A program made the position numbers and the translations under genes. 64,000 nucleotides of DNA from Natronorubrum sediminis (lineage in GTDB: Archaea > Halobacteriota > Halobacteria > Halobacteriales > Natrialbaceae): positions 62,001-126,000 of the forward strand of contig NZ_FNWL01000004.1 of NCBI RefSeq assembly GCF_900108095.1. Reading direction: 5' to 3'. This document shows positions 48,665 through 57,307 of the stretch, piece after piece. Each line of letters begins with the position of its first letter. The stretch's first letter is position 1. The notes beneath the pieces are model-generated. The model was not told the DNA's origin and ran no database searches. It saw only the letters and a program-made list of their open reading frames with translations.

Positions 48665-49408
48665 ATGAGCGAAACACCAACCGTCGCCGTCTTTCGTCCC
48701 GACGATGAGCGACTCGAAGCCGCCGTCAGCCTGCTCGATGACCTCGGATCCGACCCGGTGACAGATCCGATGCTCGCCGTCGAGGCGACCAACGCGACCC
48801 CACGAACCGACGCGGAGTACGTCGTCCTCACGAGCAAGACCGGCGCGGAACTCGTCTCCCAAGCGGGCTGGGATCCCGGCGAACAGACCGTCTGTGCGAT
48901 CGGTCCCGCGACGGCCGACGCGCTCCGTACGGAGGGGTACGCCGTCGACGTCGTCCCCGAGGAGTACACCTCGAGCGGTCTCGTCGCCGAGTTAGCCGAC
49001 GACATCGACGGCGCTCGTATCGAGGTCGCCCGCAGCGACCACGGCAGCCCAGTCCTGCTCGAGGGGTTCGAGAACGCCGGGGCCTACGTCCACGAGACGA
49101 TCCTCTACCGGCTGATTCGACCCGAGGGAAGCGGTAGATCGGTCGAACTGGCCGCCAACGGAGCACTCGACGCCGCGTGTTTCACCTCGTCGCTGACCGT
49201 CGAGCACTTCCTCGAGGCAGCCGACGAACGCGGCGTTCGCGAGGACGCGCTTGCAGGACTCGCTGACGCGACCGTCGGCGTCATCGGCGAGCCGACGGCC
49301 GAGACCGCTCGATCGCTGGGGATCGACGCCGACGTGATCCCCGACGACGCGATGTTCGACGCGCTCGCCCGGGAGACGATCGCGGCCGTTAGTCGCGCCA
49401 GTCAGTGA
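48665..49408 (+). CDS. hemD: Uroporphyrinogen-III synthase
   Basis: A 247-residue two-lobed protein. HemD families are poorly conserved; here EYVVLTSKTGAELVSQAG, TVCAIGPATADALRTEGYAV (both with the typical T-[SA] and G-x-x-T-A patterns) and DAACFTSSLTVEHFLEAA with VGVIGEPTAETARSLG in the second half support the call, together with its place after hemC and cobA. It cyclises hydroxymethylbilane to uroporphyrinogen III. The ATG at 48665 is taken; a GTG four codons upstream lies two bases after the preceding stop. Confidence 0.92.
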   Translation: MSETPTVAVFRPDDERLEAAVSLLDDLGSDPVTDPMLAVEATNATPRTDAEYVVLTSKTGAELVSQAGWDPGEQTVCAIGPATADALRTEGYAVDVVPEEYTSSGLVAELADDIDGARIEVARSDHGSPVLLEGFENAGAYVHETILYRLIRPEGSGRSVELAANGALDAACFTSSLTVEHFLEAADERGVREDALAGLADATVGVIGEPTAETARSLGIDADVIPDDAMFDALARETIAAVSRASQ

Positions 49409-49527
49409 TCGACGAGCAGCCTGAACCACACTGCGAGACTCGGGCCACTCGAGCGTGGGAGAGTGTTACAAACCGGAGTTGGCAAGGTCAATAGCTACAC
49501 GCGAGAGAACCGCGGTTTGTAGTGTGC

Positions 49528-49887
49528 ATGGAAGTTGGATCATTTCGTAAGCGAGCTCCAGATCCGCCGAACTCTGTTGGGCTTCGCATCACGTTTTTCG
49601 TCCTCTGGGCGATGGACACCATCGCCGCAACGCTGTTTTTCGTCGTCCCGCATGCAACCGAATTGAATCCCGTGACCGTCTTCTTTTACCACGTCTTCGG
49701 TCTACCGGGCGTCGTCCTCGCAGCCGCCTGCTACGCTGCGCTCGTCGTTTTCATCGGTCACATCCTCTCCGATCCGTTGGACATCAAATTCGTGGGGCTT
49801 GTCGTCCTCCTTTACATCGTCTTCGTCACGAACAACGTCCTCCTCCTGGTGTTCCACGAGCCGTTACCGGAGTTTCTCGGCGTGTGA
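49528..49887 (+). CDS. Small membrane protein with three predicted helices, unknown function
   Basis: 119 residues. Hydrophobic segments are at about 20-40 (ITFFVLWAMDTIAATLFFVV), 49-80 and 86-107. The TELNPVTVFFYHVFGLPG loop (N-P followed by F-G-x-P-G) resembles haloarchaeal DUF5658-like proteins, but I cannot confirm this. The ATG at 49528 is preferred; a GTG two codons upstream is possible. It is a single gene 119 bp after hemD and 102 bp before the DHH nuclease gene. Confidence 0.75.
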   Translation: MEVGSFRKRAPDPPNSVGLRITFFVLWAMDTIAATLFFVVPHATELNPVTVFFYHVFGLPGVVLAAACYAALVVFIGHILSDPLDIKFVGLVVLLYIVFVTNNVLLLVFHEPLPEFLGV

Positions 49888-49989
49888 GTCTCACGTTCGA
49901 AATGACTCATTTTTGCCCCCAGCCTCGCACTCCGCCCTCGAGGCCAGAGGTTTATCCCGGATGCCGCCCCAGTATCGAGCGATGAACCG

Positions 49990-51546
49990 ATGACCGGGCC
50001 GGTGCCAGCACTCGAGGATCGAGCCGTCGCGTGTGCAAATCGACTTCTCGAGGCCGACAGCGTCCTCCTCGCCTCGCACATCGACGCCGATGGCCTGACC
50101 AGCGCCGCCGTCGCCGCGCAGGCGCTCGAGCGTGCTGAGATTCCATTCGAGACCGTCTTCGAGAAGCAACTCGACGAGGCGGCGATCGCCCGAGTCGCGG
50201 CGACCGAGTACGACACCGTCCTGTTCACCGACTTCGGCAGCGGCCAACTCGACGTTATTGGCGAACACGAAGACGCGGGGGCGTTCACACCCGTCATCGC
50301 GGACCACCACCAGCCTGCAGATCGCGACACGGAGTTCCACCTCAATCCGCTCCTCTTCGGGATCAACGGTGCTTCGGAACTCTCCGGTGCGGGTGCGAGT
50401 TACGTCCTCGCGCGGGCGCTCGCCGATGTCTCGTCGACAACAGCGACCGACGGCGGCACGAAGCCGGCCGAAACAGCTACGACGGCGACGAATCCACGTG
50501 CGGACAATCGGGATCTCGCCGCACTGGCCGTCGTCGGTGCCGTCGGCGACATGCAAGCCTCGGGCGGTGAACTCCACGGCGCGAACGCGAAGATCGTCGA
50601 GGAGGGCGTCGACGCCGGCGTCCTCGAGACCGGAACCGACCTCGCGCTCTACGGCAAACAGACCCGTCCCTTGCCGAAACTCCTCGAGTACGCGACCGAC
50701 GTACAGATTCCGGGAATCTCGAACAGCGAACGCGGCGCACTACGATTTTTGGACGAACTCGACCTCGAGTTGAAACGCGACGGCGAGTGGCGACGGTGGT
50801 CCGGCCTCTCGAGCGACGAGAAGCAGACGATCGCCAGCGCGCTCGTCCAGCGTGCCGTCTCGAAGGGCGTTCCAGCCTCGAAGATCGACCAACTCGTCGG
50901 GACGGCGTACGTCCTCCCCGAGGAACCCGTCGGCACCGAACTCCGGGACGCCAGCGAGTTCTCGACGCTGCTCAACGCGACCGCCCGCTACGAACGTGCC
51001 GACGTCGGCCTCGGCGTCTGCCTCGGCGACCGAGACGGGGCGCTCGAGCGCGCGCGAAAACTCCTGCGGGACCACCGCCGAAACCTCTCGAACGGCATCG
51101 ACCTCGTCACCGAAAAAGGCGTCACCCACGAGGACAACCTCCAGTGGTTCGACGCGGGCGACGAGATCCGCGAAACCATCGTCGGCATCGTCGCCGGCAT
51201 GGCGATGGGAAATCAGGGAATCAGTCGCTCGAAACCGATTCTCGCGTTCGCGGAAAAGAGCGCGAACCCACGATCCGCGGGAAAAAGTGCGGACGCCCAG
51301 GCAGCGGACCAAAGCGGCGAAGCCACGACAGAGAACGACGGGGGCAAACTGAAAGTCTCGGCGCGCGGGACGCACGCGCTCGTCCGGCAGGGACTCGATC
51401 TCTCCGTCGTCGTCGGTGAGGCCGCTCGAGCGGTCGGCGGCGATGGCGGTGGTCACGACGTGGCCGCCGGCGCGACGGTACCGAAAGGTGACGAAATGGA
51501 GTTTCTCGAGCGTGCAGACGAAATCGTCGGCGAACAACTCTCCTGA
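49990..51546 (+). CDS. DHH-family phosphoesterase, archaeal RecJ-like
   Basis: A 518-residue protein. The DHH catalytic motifs are visible: SHIDADGLTSAAVAAQAL (about residues 29-46), FTDFGSGQLD (D-motif, about 79-88) and VIADHHQPADRD (D-H-H, about 101-112). The C-terminal half has a DHHA1-like region ending with the GTHALVRQGLDLSVV block. Archaeal RecJ homologues (GAN and RecJ-like) are 5'-3' or 3'-5' exonucleases acting with the replisome or on RNA. The sequence does not say which. An ATG at 49982 opens only a two-codon frame, so 49990 is used. A disordered Ala/Asp/Gly-rich insert lies at about 150-170. Confidence 0.9.
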   Translation: MTGPVPALEDRAVACANRLLEADSVLLASHIDADGLTSAAVAAQALERAEIPFETVFEKQLDEAAIARVAATEYDTVLFTDFGSGQLDVIGEHEDAGAFTPVIADHHQPADRDTEFHLNPLLFGINGASELSGAGASYVLARALADVSSTTATDGGTKPAETATTATNPRADNRDLAALAVVGAVGDMQASGGELHGANAKIVEEGVDAGVLETGTDLALYGKQTRPLPKLLEYATDVQIPGISNSERGALRFLDELDLELKRDGEWRRWSGLSSDEKQTIASALVQRAVSKGVPASKIDQLVGTAYVLPEEPVGTELRDASEFSTLLNATARYERADVGLGVCLGDRDGALERARKLLRDHRRNLSNGIDLVTEKGVTHEDNLQWFDAGDEIRETIVGIVAGMAMGNQGISRSKPILAFAEKSANPRSAGKSADAQAADQSGEATTENDGGKLKVSARGTHALVRQGLDLSVVVGEAARAVGGDGGGHDVAAGATVPKGDEMEFLERADEIVGEQLS

Positions 51547-51555
51547 ACCGGGCGG

Positions 51556-52323
51556 TTAGCTCCGACGAGGTTCGGATCGATCCATCGACGACGGAATCGT
51601 CGGGATGAGCGGCGTTCGCTTGGTCACCAGATACGACGACTTGCGGATCGCCCCCTTGGTGTACTGAATCGTGCTCTTGTGAATCGGCGTGCGTTTGCCC
51701 CGGATTTGAGTTCGACCCTCGAGGATGGCGTCGACGAGGGCGTCGCCGTCGATGTCTGCTTTCGTCGCCGAAGCGTCCTCGGAGGCGACGATGATTTCGG
51801 TGTAGGCCTTCCCGACGTTCGGGAGATAGTGAGCGTCGCTCGCACCGATCTCCGGATAGTTGCGACGGCGAGCGAACGTCCGTGCGCGGCGATTTCGGTA
51901 GCCGGTAAAGACCATCGAGTTGTACGTCTCGATCGCGTCGGCATCCTCGATATGTCGCTTACGGACGCCGTGGCGACTGCGTTGAAACGGGTGGGGAACG
52001 ATCGCGATACCGCCACGCGCCCGGACGGCTTCGACGGTATCCATAAACGGCTGGCCGGGGTCCGGTCGTTCTTCGACACCGATTGCCAACAGGTGACCGT
52101 GGCGAGTCGAGACTTCGACGCCGGGAATGCCGATCAGGCCGTACTCGGGCGCAATTTCGGCGGCCCGGAGCGACTCGCTGATCTCGTCGTGGTCGGTGAT
52201 AACGACCCCGTCGAGCCCGATGTCGGCCGCGTGCTCGAGAATGAGTTCGATCGGTTCGTGACCGTCGTAGGAATCGTCTGAGTGGACGTGAAAGTCGATA
52301 GCGAAGGGGAGCAACGTTGTCAT
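51556..52323 (-). CDS. PHP-domain metal-dependent phosphoesterase
   Basis: 255 residues. PHP metal-binding motifs: FAIDFHVHSDDSYDGHEP (H-x-H, about residues 7-24), VVITDHDEISE (D-H-D), GIPGVEVSTRHGHLLAIG (E and H), IVPHPFQRSRHG and IGASDAHYLPNVGKAYT (D-x-H). Related proteins (TrpH/RNase AM type) hydrolyse 3'-phosphates or degrade short RNA 5' to 3'. The C-terminal 45 residues are basic and probably contact nucleic acid or membrane. The ATG at 52323 is set by the first motif. It is convergent with the DHH gene (9-bp gap). Confidence 0.92.
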   Translation of the reverse strand: MTTLLPFAIDFHVHSDDSYDGHEPIELILEHAADIGLDGVVITDHDEISESLRAAEIAPEYGLIGIPGVEVSTRHGHLLAIGVEERPDPGQPFMDTVEAVRARGGIAIVPHPFQRSRHGVRKRHIEDADAIETYNSMVFTGYRNRRARTFARRRNYPEIGASDAHYLPNVGKAYTEIIVASEDASATKADIDGDALVDAILEGRTQIRGKRTPIHKSTIQYTKGAIRKSSYLVTKRTPLIPTIPSSMDRSEPRRS

Positions 52324-53061
52324 GGGACCACTGGGGGACTTCGTGAACCATCCATTCACGGACGAGCGTATAAGCACTCTGTTGAGCGCCGCGGTGTGGC
52401 GAGTTAGAGCATTCCATATCCCGGCATAGAGTTTATCACCCGGGAATCGGGAGTTCTGACTCACACCATGGCGAACGCACAACACCTTCTGCTGGCGACC
52501 TGTAACTGCTGACAGCGGTGATTCCGGTTTCGAGACTGGCCACAATATGATCCGATCTGTCACAGAACGCGACGACGAGTACGCGACACTCGAGTCACAA
52601 CTCCGGAGGGACAATTCGCGTCTCGTAGCCGGGCTTCAACCGAGCGAATCGTCCGCGCCCCGAGAGTCTCATCCTCCGGTTTAGTACTCGAGTTCGAGAA
52701 CCCGGTCAAGAAACGCTTCGCACACGCCATACAACACGATCCCGGACGAGAGCGGACTCGAACCAGTGGTGAACAGATACATCAAGGGACCAGCAACGAT
52801 GGAACGCGCGTTTGGCCAGGAGAGATTCCAGAACACACCACCCTCATCGCAGGTGTACGAACAGGACACGAGTAGTCACCAAAGCCAGTCGAACCGGCCG
52901 TCGACGCAACCTGTCGGCTTCGAACGTGATCGGTAGAAAGTCCACACTCACTGGCCCGTTCGTTTCGAAGTCACTCGATATGGCCTAATAAACCATATAC
53001 TGCAATACAAAATTCGAGGGTGTCGAGTCGCCACGGACACAGTAGCGTCACTGGAGAGCGC
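52324..53061. other. Gene-poor stretch with only tiny candidate frames
   Basis: 738 bp without a convincing gene. Three tiny frames are worth noting: 52468-52512 (+), a 14-codon peptide ending Cys-Asn-Cys; 52547-52684 (+), 45 codons starting MIRSVTERDDEYATLESQ, whose composition is plausible for a haloarchaeal protein; and 52681-52869 (-), 62 codons with a hydrophobic middle. None has family features. The region may be decayed sequence between functional genes. Confidence 0.4.
52681..52869 (-). CDS. Possible 62-residue small protein (uncertain)
   Basis: A frame of 62 codons with ATG, beginning MSCSYTCDEGGVFWNLSWPN and containing one moderately hydrophobic stretch (about 24-50, SIVAGPLMYLFTTGSSPLSS onward). 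Cys-x4-Cys near the start and several Trp/Phe are unusual for a random antisense frame here, which is why I list it. I recognise no family and there is no clear promoter. It may be a remnant of a larger membrane protein or a chance frame. Confidence 0.25.
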   Translation of the reverse strand: MSCSYTCDEGGVFWNLSWPNARSIVAGPLMYLFTTGSSPLSSGIVLYGVCEAFLDRVLELEY

Positions 53062-53487
53062 CTATAGCTCCGGAACGCCATCCGAAAGGCGAACTCGAGA
53101 GAGCAGGTCGTGCAATGCCACCGGATCGGCGATATCGTCGATCGACGCGTTGATGAGTTCCATACACTCGAGAATCCCGTCGACGGCAGCCCGACGAGTC
53201 GCAACGCGACCGATCGGTTCGACGACGAACTGTTCGCCGAGTTCGTACCGGTACCGAAGTGCCCAGCATCGACACAACCCCAATCTGGGATGGGAACGAT
53301 CCGCCGGCGTAGACTCTGCGACGAGGTCGATGAGAGGGTTTCTGTGACGGTAGATCACTTCGTCGTCACAGAACGACGTCAACCCCCATCCCGGCGGCAA
53401 GGCTTCACGCGGGATTGGTGGGTGATCGGGGAGCATATCGATTTGTGATGGTGGTCGCGCGAGTGTTGGTTCCGCTTGCGTACGCAT
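53062..53487 (-). CDS. Conserved-looking haloarchaeal protein, unknown function
   Basis: About 141 residues from the ATG at 53487. The body (PREALPPGWGLTSFCDDEVI, then YRHRNPLIDLVAES, LGLCRCWALRYRYELGEQFV and RVATRRAAVDGILECMELIN) reads like a compact alpha/beta domain with consistent haloarchaeal composition. I believe it is a real gene. No catalytic motif is identified. The N-terminal 30 residues are less convincing, and an internal ATG at MLPDHPP (about 53439) could be the true start. Confidence 0.65.
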   Translation of the reverse strand: MRTQAEPTLARPPSQIDMLPDHPPIPREALPPGWGLTSFCDDEVIYRHRNPLIDLVAESTPADRSHPRLGLCRCWALRYRYELGEQFVVEPIGRVATRRAAVDGILECMELINASIDDIADPVALHDLLSRVRLSDGVPEL

Positions 53488-53645
53488 CGTCCGTATAGGG
53501 GGGCCTCTCCGAATCAGTCTAGATATCACGTTCGGCTGCTAACCGAGTGACTCGACGAGAGAGTCGGTACAACCGGTGAACGACCTGGAGCAAGCAGGCA
53601 ACACCGATCGTCCGACTTTTGTCTTCGCCACCCCTCACAATGGGT

Positions 53646-53978
53646 ATGGCCGATTTCGATCCCGAGAAGTTCGAAGACAAGTACGCGAATTATTTCCCCG
53701 AGCTCCAGCAAGCGTACAAGAACGCATTCAATCGAATGAACGATCGCTACGACTCGGAACTGGTCCACGCGATCGACCAACAGGTGCTCAACGAGAGCGA
53801 ACCGTTCTACGTCGGCGACGACGATGACTACGAGAGCGCGTTCCGTATCGAACTTCCAGATCAACCCCACGATCGCCTGTCAGGGGTCGTCGTCGAAAAA
53901 GAACGATTCGACCAACTCCTCGAGCGACACGTCGAGGAGATCGAAACCGAATTGGAGCGCGTCTTCGGTCTCCAGTGA
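53646..53978 (+). CDS. Small acidic haloarchaeal protein, DUF5783-like
   Basis: 110 residues starting MADFDPEKFEDKYANYFPEL. It is mostly helical and strongly acidic, with a short beta part (FYVGDDDDYESAFRIELPDQ) and a C-terminal helix (FDQLLERHVEEIETELERVF). It matches my memory of the haloarchaeal DUF5783 family; no function is known. An ATG two codons upstream (53640) is equally possible. A TATA-like CTTTTGT lies about 27 bp upstream. Confidence 0.78.
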   Translation: MADFDPEKFEDKYANYFPELQQAYKNAFNRMNDRYDSELVHAIDQQVLNESEPFYVGDDDDYESAFRIELPDQPHDRLSGVVVEKERFDQLLERHVEEIETELERVFGLQ

Positions 53979-54077
53979 GGACTTCAGAGACTAATATGGG
54001 TCGACGACGGAGAAACGTGTCGTCTAACAAACAGAGATGACGGAAGGTTTAGGGGCACTCGTACCCAACCGTGGCGT

Positions 54078-54440
54078 ATGAGTACCGAGACCCAAAACGA
54101 CGGGGACGACCTCGAGGACCGCGTCGCGAACTTCCTGCGCCGGAACTTCCCACAGATTCAGATGCACGGCGGCAGTGCAGCGATTCAGGATCTCGATCGC
54201 GAGAGCGGTGAGGTCACGATCGCACTCGGCGGTGCCTGCAGTGGCTGTGGTATCTCGCCGATGACGATTCAGGCGATCAAGAGCCGGATGGTCAAAGAGA
54301 TCCCCGAGATCGAGCAGGTCAACGCCCACACCGGTATGGAAGGTGGCGACGAAGGCGACATGGGTGGAATGAGCCCATCATTCCCCGGTGAAACCGTCGA
54401 CGACGGCGAAGCAGACGAAGGTCCCGAAGCACCGTTTTAA
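54078..54440 (+). CDS. NifU-like iron-sulphur cluster scaffold protein
   Basis: A 120-residue NifU C-terminal-domain protein. The helix LEDRVANFLRRNFPQIQMHG is followed by the cluster-binding C-x-x-C in IALGGACSGCGISPMTIQAI (about residues 49-68), the defining motif of the Nfu family. The C-terminal 30 residues are a Gly/Met/Glu-rich acidic tail. It probably carries a 4Fe-4S cluster to client enzymes in the cytoplasm. It is a single gene with its own promoter. Confidence 0.93.
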   Translation: MSTETQNDGDDLEDRVANFLRRNFPQIQMHGGSAAIQDLDRESGEVTIALGGACSGCGISPMTIQAIKSRMVKEIPEIEQVNAHTGMEGGDEGDMGGMSPSFPGETVDDGEADEGPEAPF

Positions 54441-54678
54441 TCGGTCACCCCTGATTCTCGAACACGTTTCGCTGTAGATCGATTCTCGCTCGCGTAGTCA
54501 CGCGTGCGCACTGAAACTGCCATTACTCGATGCCATTACTCGAGCGAAGTGGCCGTAATTCGACGACAGTGACCGTGAGCCTGTTCGTCCCGACAAGCCA
54601 CAGCAACCGTCACGAAGAAGTTCGATAGTAGCGATCGAGGAACAATTCTATATATCGTAATATGGTTTAGAGGCTGCG

Positions 54679-55584
54679 TTAGCGAAGACCCTGTCCTCGT
54701 TCCCACGTTCGAACGAGGGACGTGAGGGAGTGGTTCATCGGGGTTTCCACACCAACTTTGGCGGATTGATCGACGACATAGCCGTTGAGCGAATCGATTT
54801 CGGTACGTTGGCCAGCGAGGACGTCCTGATGCATCGAAGACGTGTTCGCAGCGGTGTCACTCGCGACCGATTCCAGTGCAGCCAGCGCCTCACGATTCGA
54901 GAGCGAAATACCAGTGGCTCGTGCGGTACGTGCAGTTTCACGAACGGCGGCACGTGCGAGAGGACGAGCCTCGTCCTCGAGCACCGCTGCATTGTCAGTT
55001 CGCGTTAGTGCCGTCACGGGGTTGATACCGGTGTTGACGGCGAGTTTCTCCCAGAGGCGACGGGGCATCTCCTCGTCGACCGTCGTTTCGAGACCGGCCG
55101 AATCGAACAGTGCCCCGACTTCGTCTGCACGCCGCGATTTCCCCCCGTCTCGAGGCCCGAGAACGACCTCCCCGATACCAGTACACTCGACGAGACCCGG
55201 TTCGACCAGCATCGCCCCGTAGGAAGCCGTTCCGGCGAGAATTGGACACTCGAGGTGTGTTTCGATCGTCGCTTCGTTCCCCAGTCCGTTTTGCAACGAC
55301 AGAACGGCGTCGAACGAGCCCGTCGCGAGTGTGCGGGCGGCAGCGACCGTGTCGAACGATTTGACCGTCACGATCGCGAGGTCACCTTCGAGGTGTCGGC
55401 CGTCGGTGGTTGCAGCCGGGGCCGTCGATGCCTCGAGTTCGCCTCGGATCTCGAGTCCCGAGCGTTGAATCGCACTAACATGGGGGTCTCGGCCGACGAG
55501 CGTGACGTCGTTCGATCGTTCGCGCGCGAGAAGCCCCCCGACGAGGCTCCCCACACTCCCGGCTCCGAAAACGACGATGTTCAT
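54679..55584 (-). CDS. panE: 2-dehydropantoate 2-reductase (ketopantoate reductase) family
   Basis: A 301-residue NADPH-dependent reductase. The Rossmann loop is NIVVFGAGSVGSLVGGLLAR (residues 2-21), then LAIVTVKSFDT and LSLQNGLGNEATIETHL, followed by the catalytic Lys block LWEKLAVNTGINPVTALT (about 189-206) and the C-terminal SMHQDVLAGQRTEIDSLNGY, diagnostic for the family. It reduces ketopantoate to pantoate for CoA synthesis, or a related 2-oxo acid. The ATG at 55584 is set by the Rossmann fold; the frame's upstream part overlaps the next gene's 3' end. Confidence 0.93.
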   Translation of the reverse strand: MNIVVFGAGSVGSLVGGLLARERSNDVTLVGRDPHVSAIQRSGLEIRGELEASTAPAATTDGRHLEGDLAIVTVKSFDTVAAARTLATGSFDAVLSLQNGLGNEATIETHLECPILAGTASYGAMLVEPGLVECTGIGEVVLGPRDGGKSRRADEVGALFDSAGLETTVDEEMPRRLWEKLAVNTGINPVTALTRTDNAAVLEDEARPLARAAVRETARTARATGISLSNREALAALESVASDTAANTSSMHQDVLAGQRTEIDSLNGYVVDQSAKVGVETPMNHSLTSLVRTWERGQGLR

Positions 55585-55645
55585 GGACCAACCACTGCAA
55601 GTACGATAAAAACGATTTGCGTCTTCGCGTCGGAGTGTTACCGCG

Positions 55646-55957
55646 TCAGTCTTCGGTCCAGTAGTAGAGGTCTTCCCGACCGGTTCCACAGGAGGGGCAC
55701 GTGTCGGGAAAGTCAGTGTCGAGTGGGCCCATCTCGCCGCACTCGAGACACCGCCACATCAGGTGTGCCTCGCCGAATTCGTGGCCCGAACGGACGTGTT
55801 CGACACTCATTCCCTCGAAACCGTCGCGTAGCGTGACGTAGAAGCCGTCTTCGGAGAAGCCACGGATGTGGCCGATTTTCTCTCCGTCGTCGGTGTAGAC
55901 GGCCGTTCCGAACCCGAGGTCTGGGCGGTCGCGTTCTATGGCCATGTGTGCCCCCAT
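55646..55957 (-). CDS. Small protein with PRC-barrel-like and rubredoxin-like parts
   Basis: About 103 residues (ATG at 55957; the alternative ATG at 55945 gives 99). The first half (FGTAVYTDDGEKIGHIRGFS, then EDGFYVTLRDGFEG) has the beta pattern of PRC-barrel modules. The second half is a zinc-ribbon/rubredoxin-like WRCLECGEMGPLDT with CPSCGTGRE: two C-x-x-C pairs about 18 residues apart. I recall similar haloarchaeal proteins, but no function is established. Its 5' end faces the hydrolase gene across a 281-bp gap. Confidence 0.8.
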   Translation of the reverse strand: MGAHMAIERDRPDLGFGTAVYTDDGEKIGHIRGFSEDGFYVTLRDGFEGMSVEHVRSGHEFGEAHLMWRCLECGEMGPLDTDFPDTCPSCGTGREDLYYWTED

Positions 55958-56238
55958 GCCGAGGGAGGTAATAAAGGCGATACGGTGTTCAGGCAGGCTG
56001 TAGGACACGTTTTCGTGAGTGTCGTGTGTAACGATGGAACGGGTTAGTAAACCCCTATATGCGATATGCAATCGTGACGTCTGGGAATGGCTTGCGAACG
56101 AGTCATCGATAGAAACAGCCACAAGTGACCAGCCCAACTGCTGGACATGCGCCCTCCATCACTTACTACAGTTCGACTCGAGGAGCCGTCGTACGTCGTT
56201 CGGGCTCTCGAATCGCTCTCGACCGACACAACGACACG

Positions 56239-57156
56239 ATGACGGGAACCGGCGTCGCTACCGTTCGTGGGTGTCGACTCTCCTACCGACGGGCCGGGAC
56301 GAGTGGCCCCCCGATTGTGCTCTGTCACGGTGCCGGAGTCGACGACGCGAGTATATCGTGGCGTCACACGGTCGATGCTCTCGCCGAGGATTATCGCGTC
56401 TACGCACCGGACTGGCCGGGATACGGAGAGAGCACGGGGGACGTGACACACACGACCGAGTCCTACGTCGACGTACTCGAGGGGTTCGTCGAAACAATCC
56501 CCGGCGAAATGGTATCGCTCGTCGGCATTTCGATGGGTGGTGGTGTCGCGCTGGGCTACGCCCTCGAACACCCCGACCGAGTCGACCGGTTGGCGCTCGT
56601 CGACAGCTACGGCCTCGGTGAGAAATTGCCGTCCGCCTTGTCCTGGAAACTCCAGTCACAGGTGCCCGGTATGACCGAATTCGGAAAATTTGCCGCGGGG
56701 GTCACGCCGGGTACGGCACGACTGGTCCTCGACAATCTCGTTGCCGACGCCAGCGAACTCCCCGAACCGTTCGTCGAAGACGTGCGAACGAAGCTGAGAG
56801 AGCCCGGATCGATGCGAGCGTTTAGCGCGTTTCAGCGAAACGAACTCGCATTCGACGGACGCGTCGAGACGAACTACGTCGACGACCTCGAGTCGCTTTC
56901 CATCCCGACGCTGCTCGTCCACGGCAAAGAGGATCCACTCGTGCCCCCCGAGTGGTCGGTCAGAGCGGCAGATCGGATCCCGAACGCGACGCTCGAAATC
57001 GTCGACGACTGCGGTCACTGGGCACCTCGAGAGCGACCCGAGGCGTTCAACGAACGCTTGATGCGGTGGCTCTCGGAGACTCGAACGCAATTACGTGATT
57101 CAGAGGAGGCGTATCCGAAAGCTGGGATACCGGGAGTGACTCGAACGAGAGAGTAA
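56239..57156 (+). CDS. Alpha/beta hydrolase
   Basis: A 305-residue hydrolase with all canonical parts: oxyanion region PIVLCHGAGVDDASISWR (about residues 25-42), PDWPGYGESTGD, nucleophile elbow VSLVGISMGGGVALGYAL (Ser in G-I-S-M-G), acid in LLVHGKEDPLVPPEW and His in VDDCGHWAPRERPEAF (about 255-270). The substrate is unknown; the sequence resembles epoxide-hydrolase/meta-cleavage-hydrolase-type enzymes. The ATG at 56239 follows the basic, poorly matching upstream part of the frame, which is excluded. The C-terminal 25 residues are polar and variable. Confidence 0.9.
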   Translation: MTGTGVATVRGCRLSYRRAGTSGPPIVLCHGAGVDDASISWRHTVDALAEDYRVYAPDWPGYGESTGDVTHTTESYVDVLEGFVETIPGEMVSLVGISMGGGVALGYALEHPDRVDRLALVDSYGLGEKLPSALSWKLQSQVPGMTEFGKFAAGVTPGTARLVLDNLVADASELPEPFVEDVRTKLREPGSMRAFSAFQRNELAFDGRVETNYVDDLESLSIPTLLVHGKEDPLVPPEWSVRAADRIPNATLEIVDDCGHWAPRERPEAFNERLMRWLSETRTQLRDSEEAYPKAGIPGVTRTRE

Positions 57157-57307
57157 ACGACCCAACGTGGCGAGCGATGGGTGTGTAATTTTCGAGCAGA
57201 CATCTCGAATTGCTCGAGTCGTTTGTGGCCGACGGAGGTCAGTAACTAGACCAAAGAGATTTTGTTAGGAACTCAACATAATATTTAATAGCAACGGTAA
57301 TAGTTCC

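Noticed and set aside
57080-57160. A tRNA-like T-loop (reverse complement GTTCGAGTCACTCCCGG) at the end of the hydrolase gene
   Set aside because: No acceptor stem or anticodon arm can be formed, and the DNA lies within a coding frame. No tRNA was found anywhere in the window.
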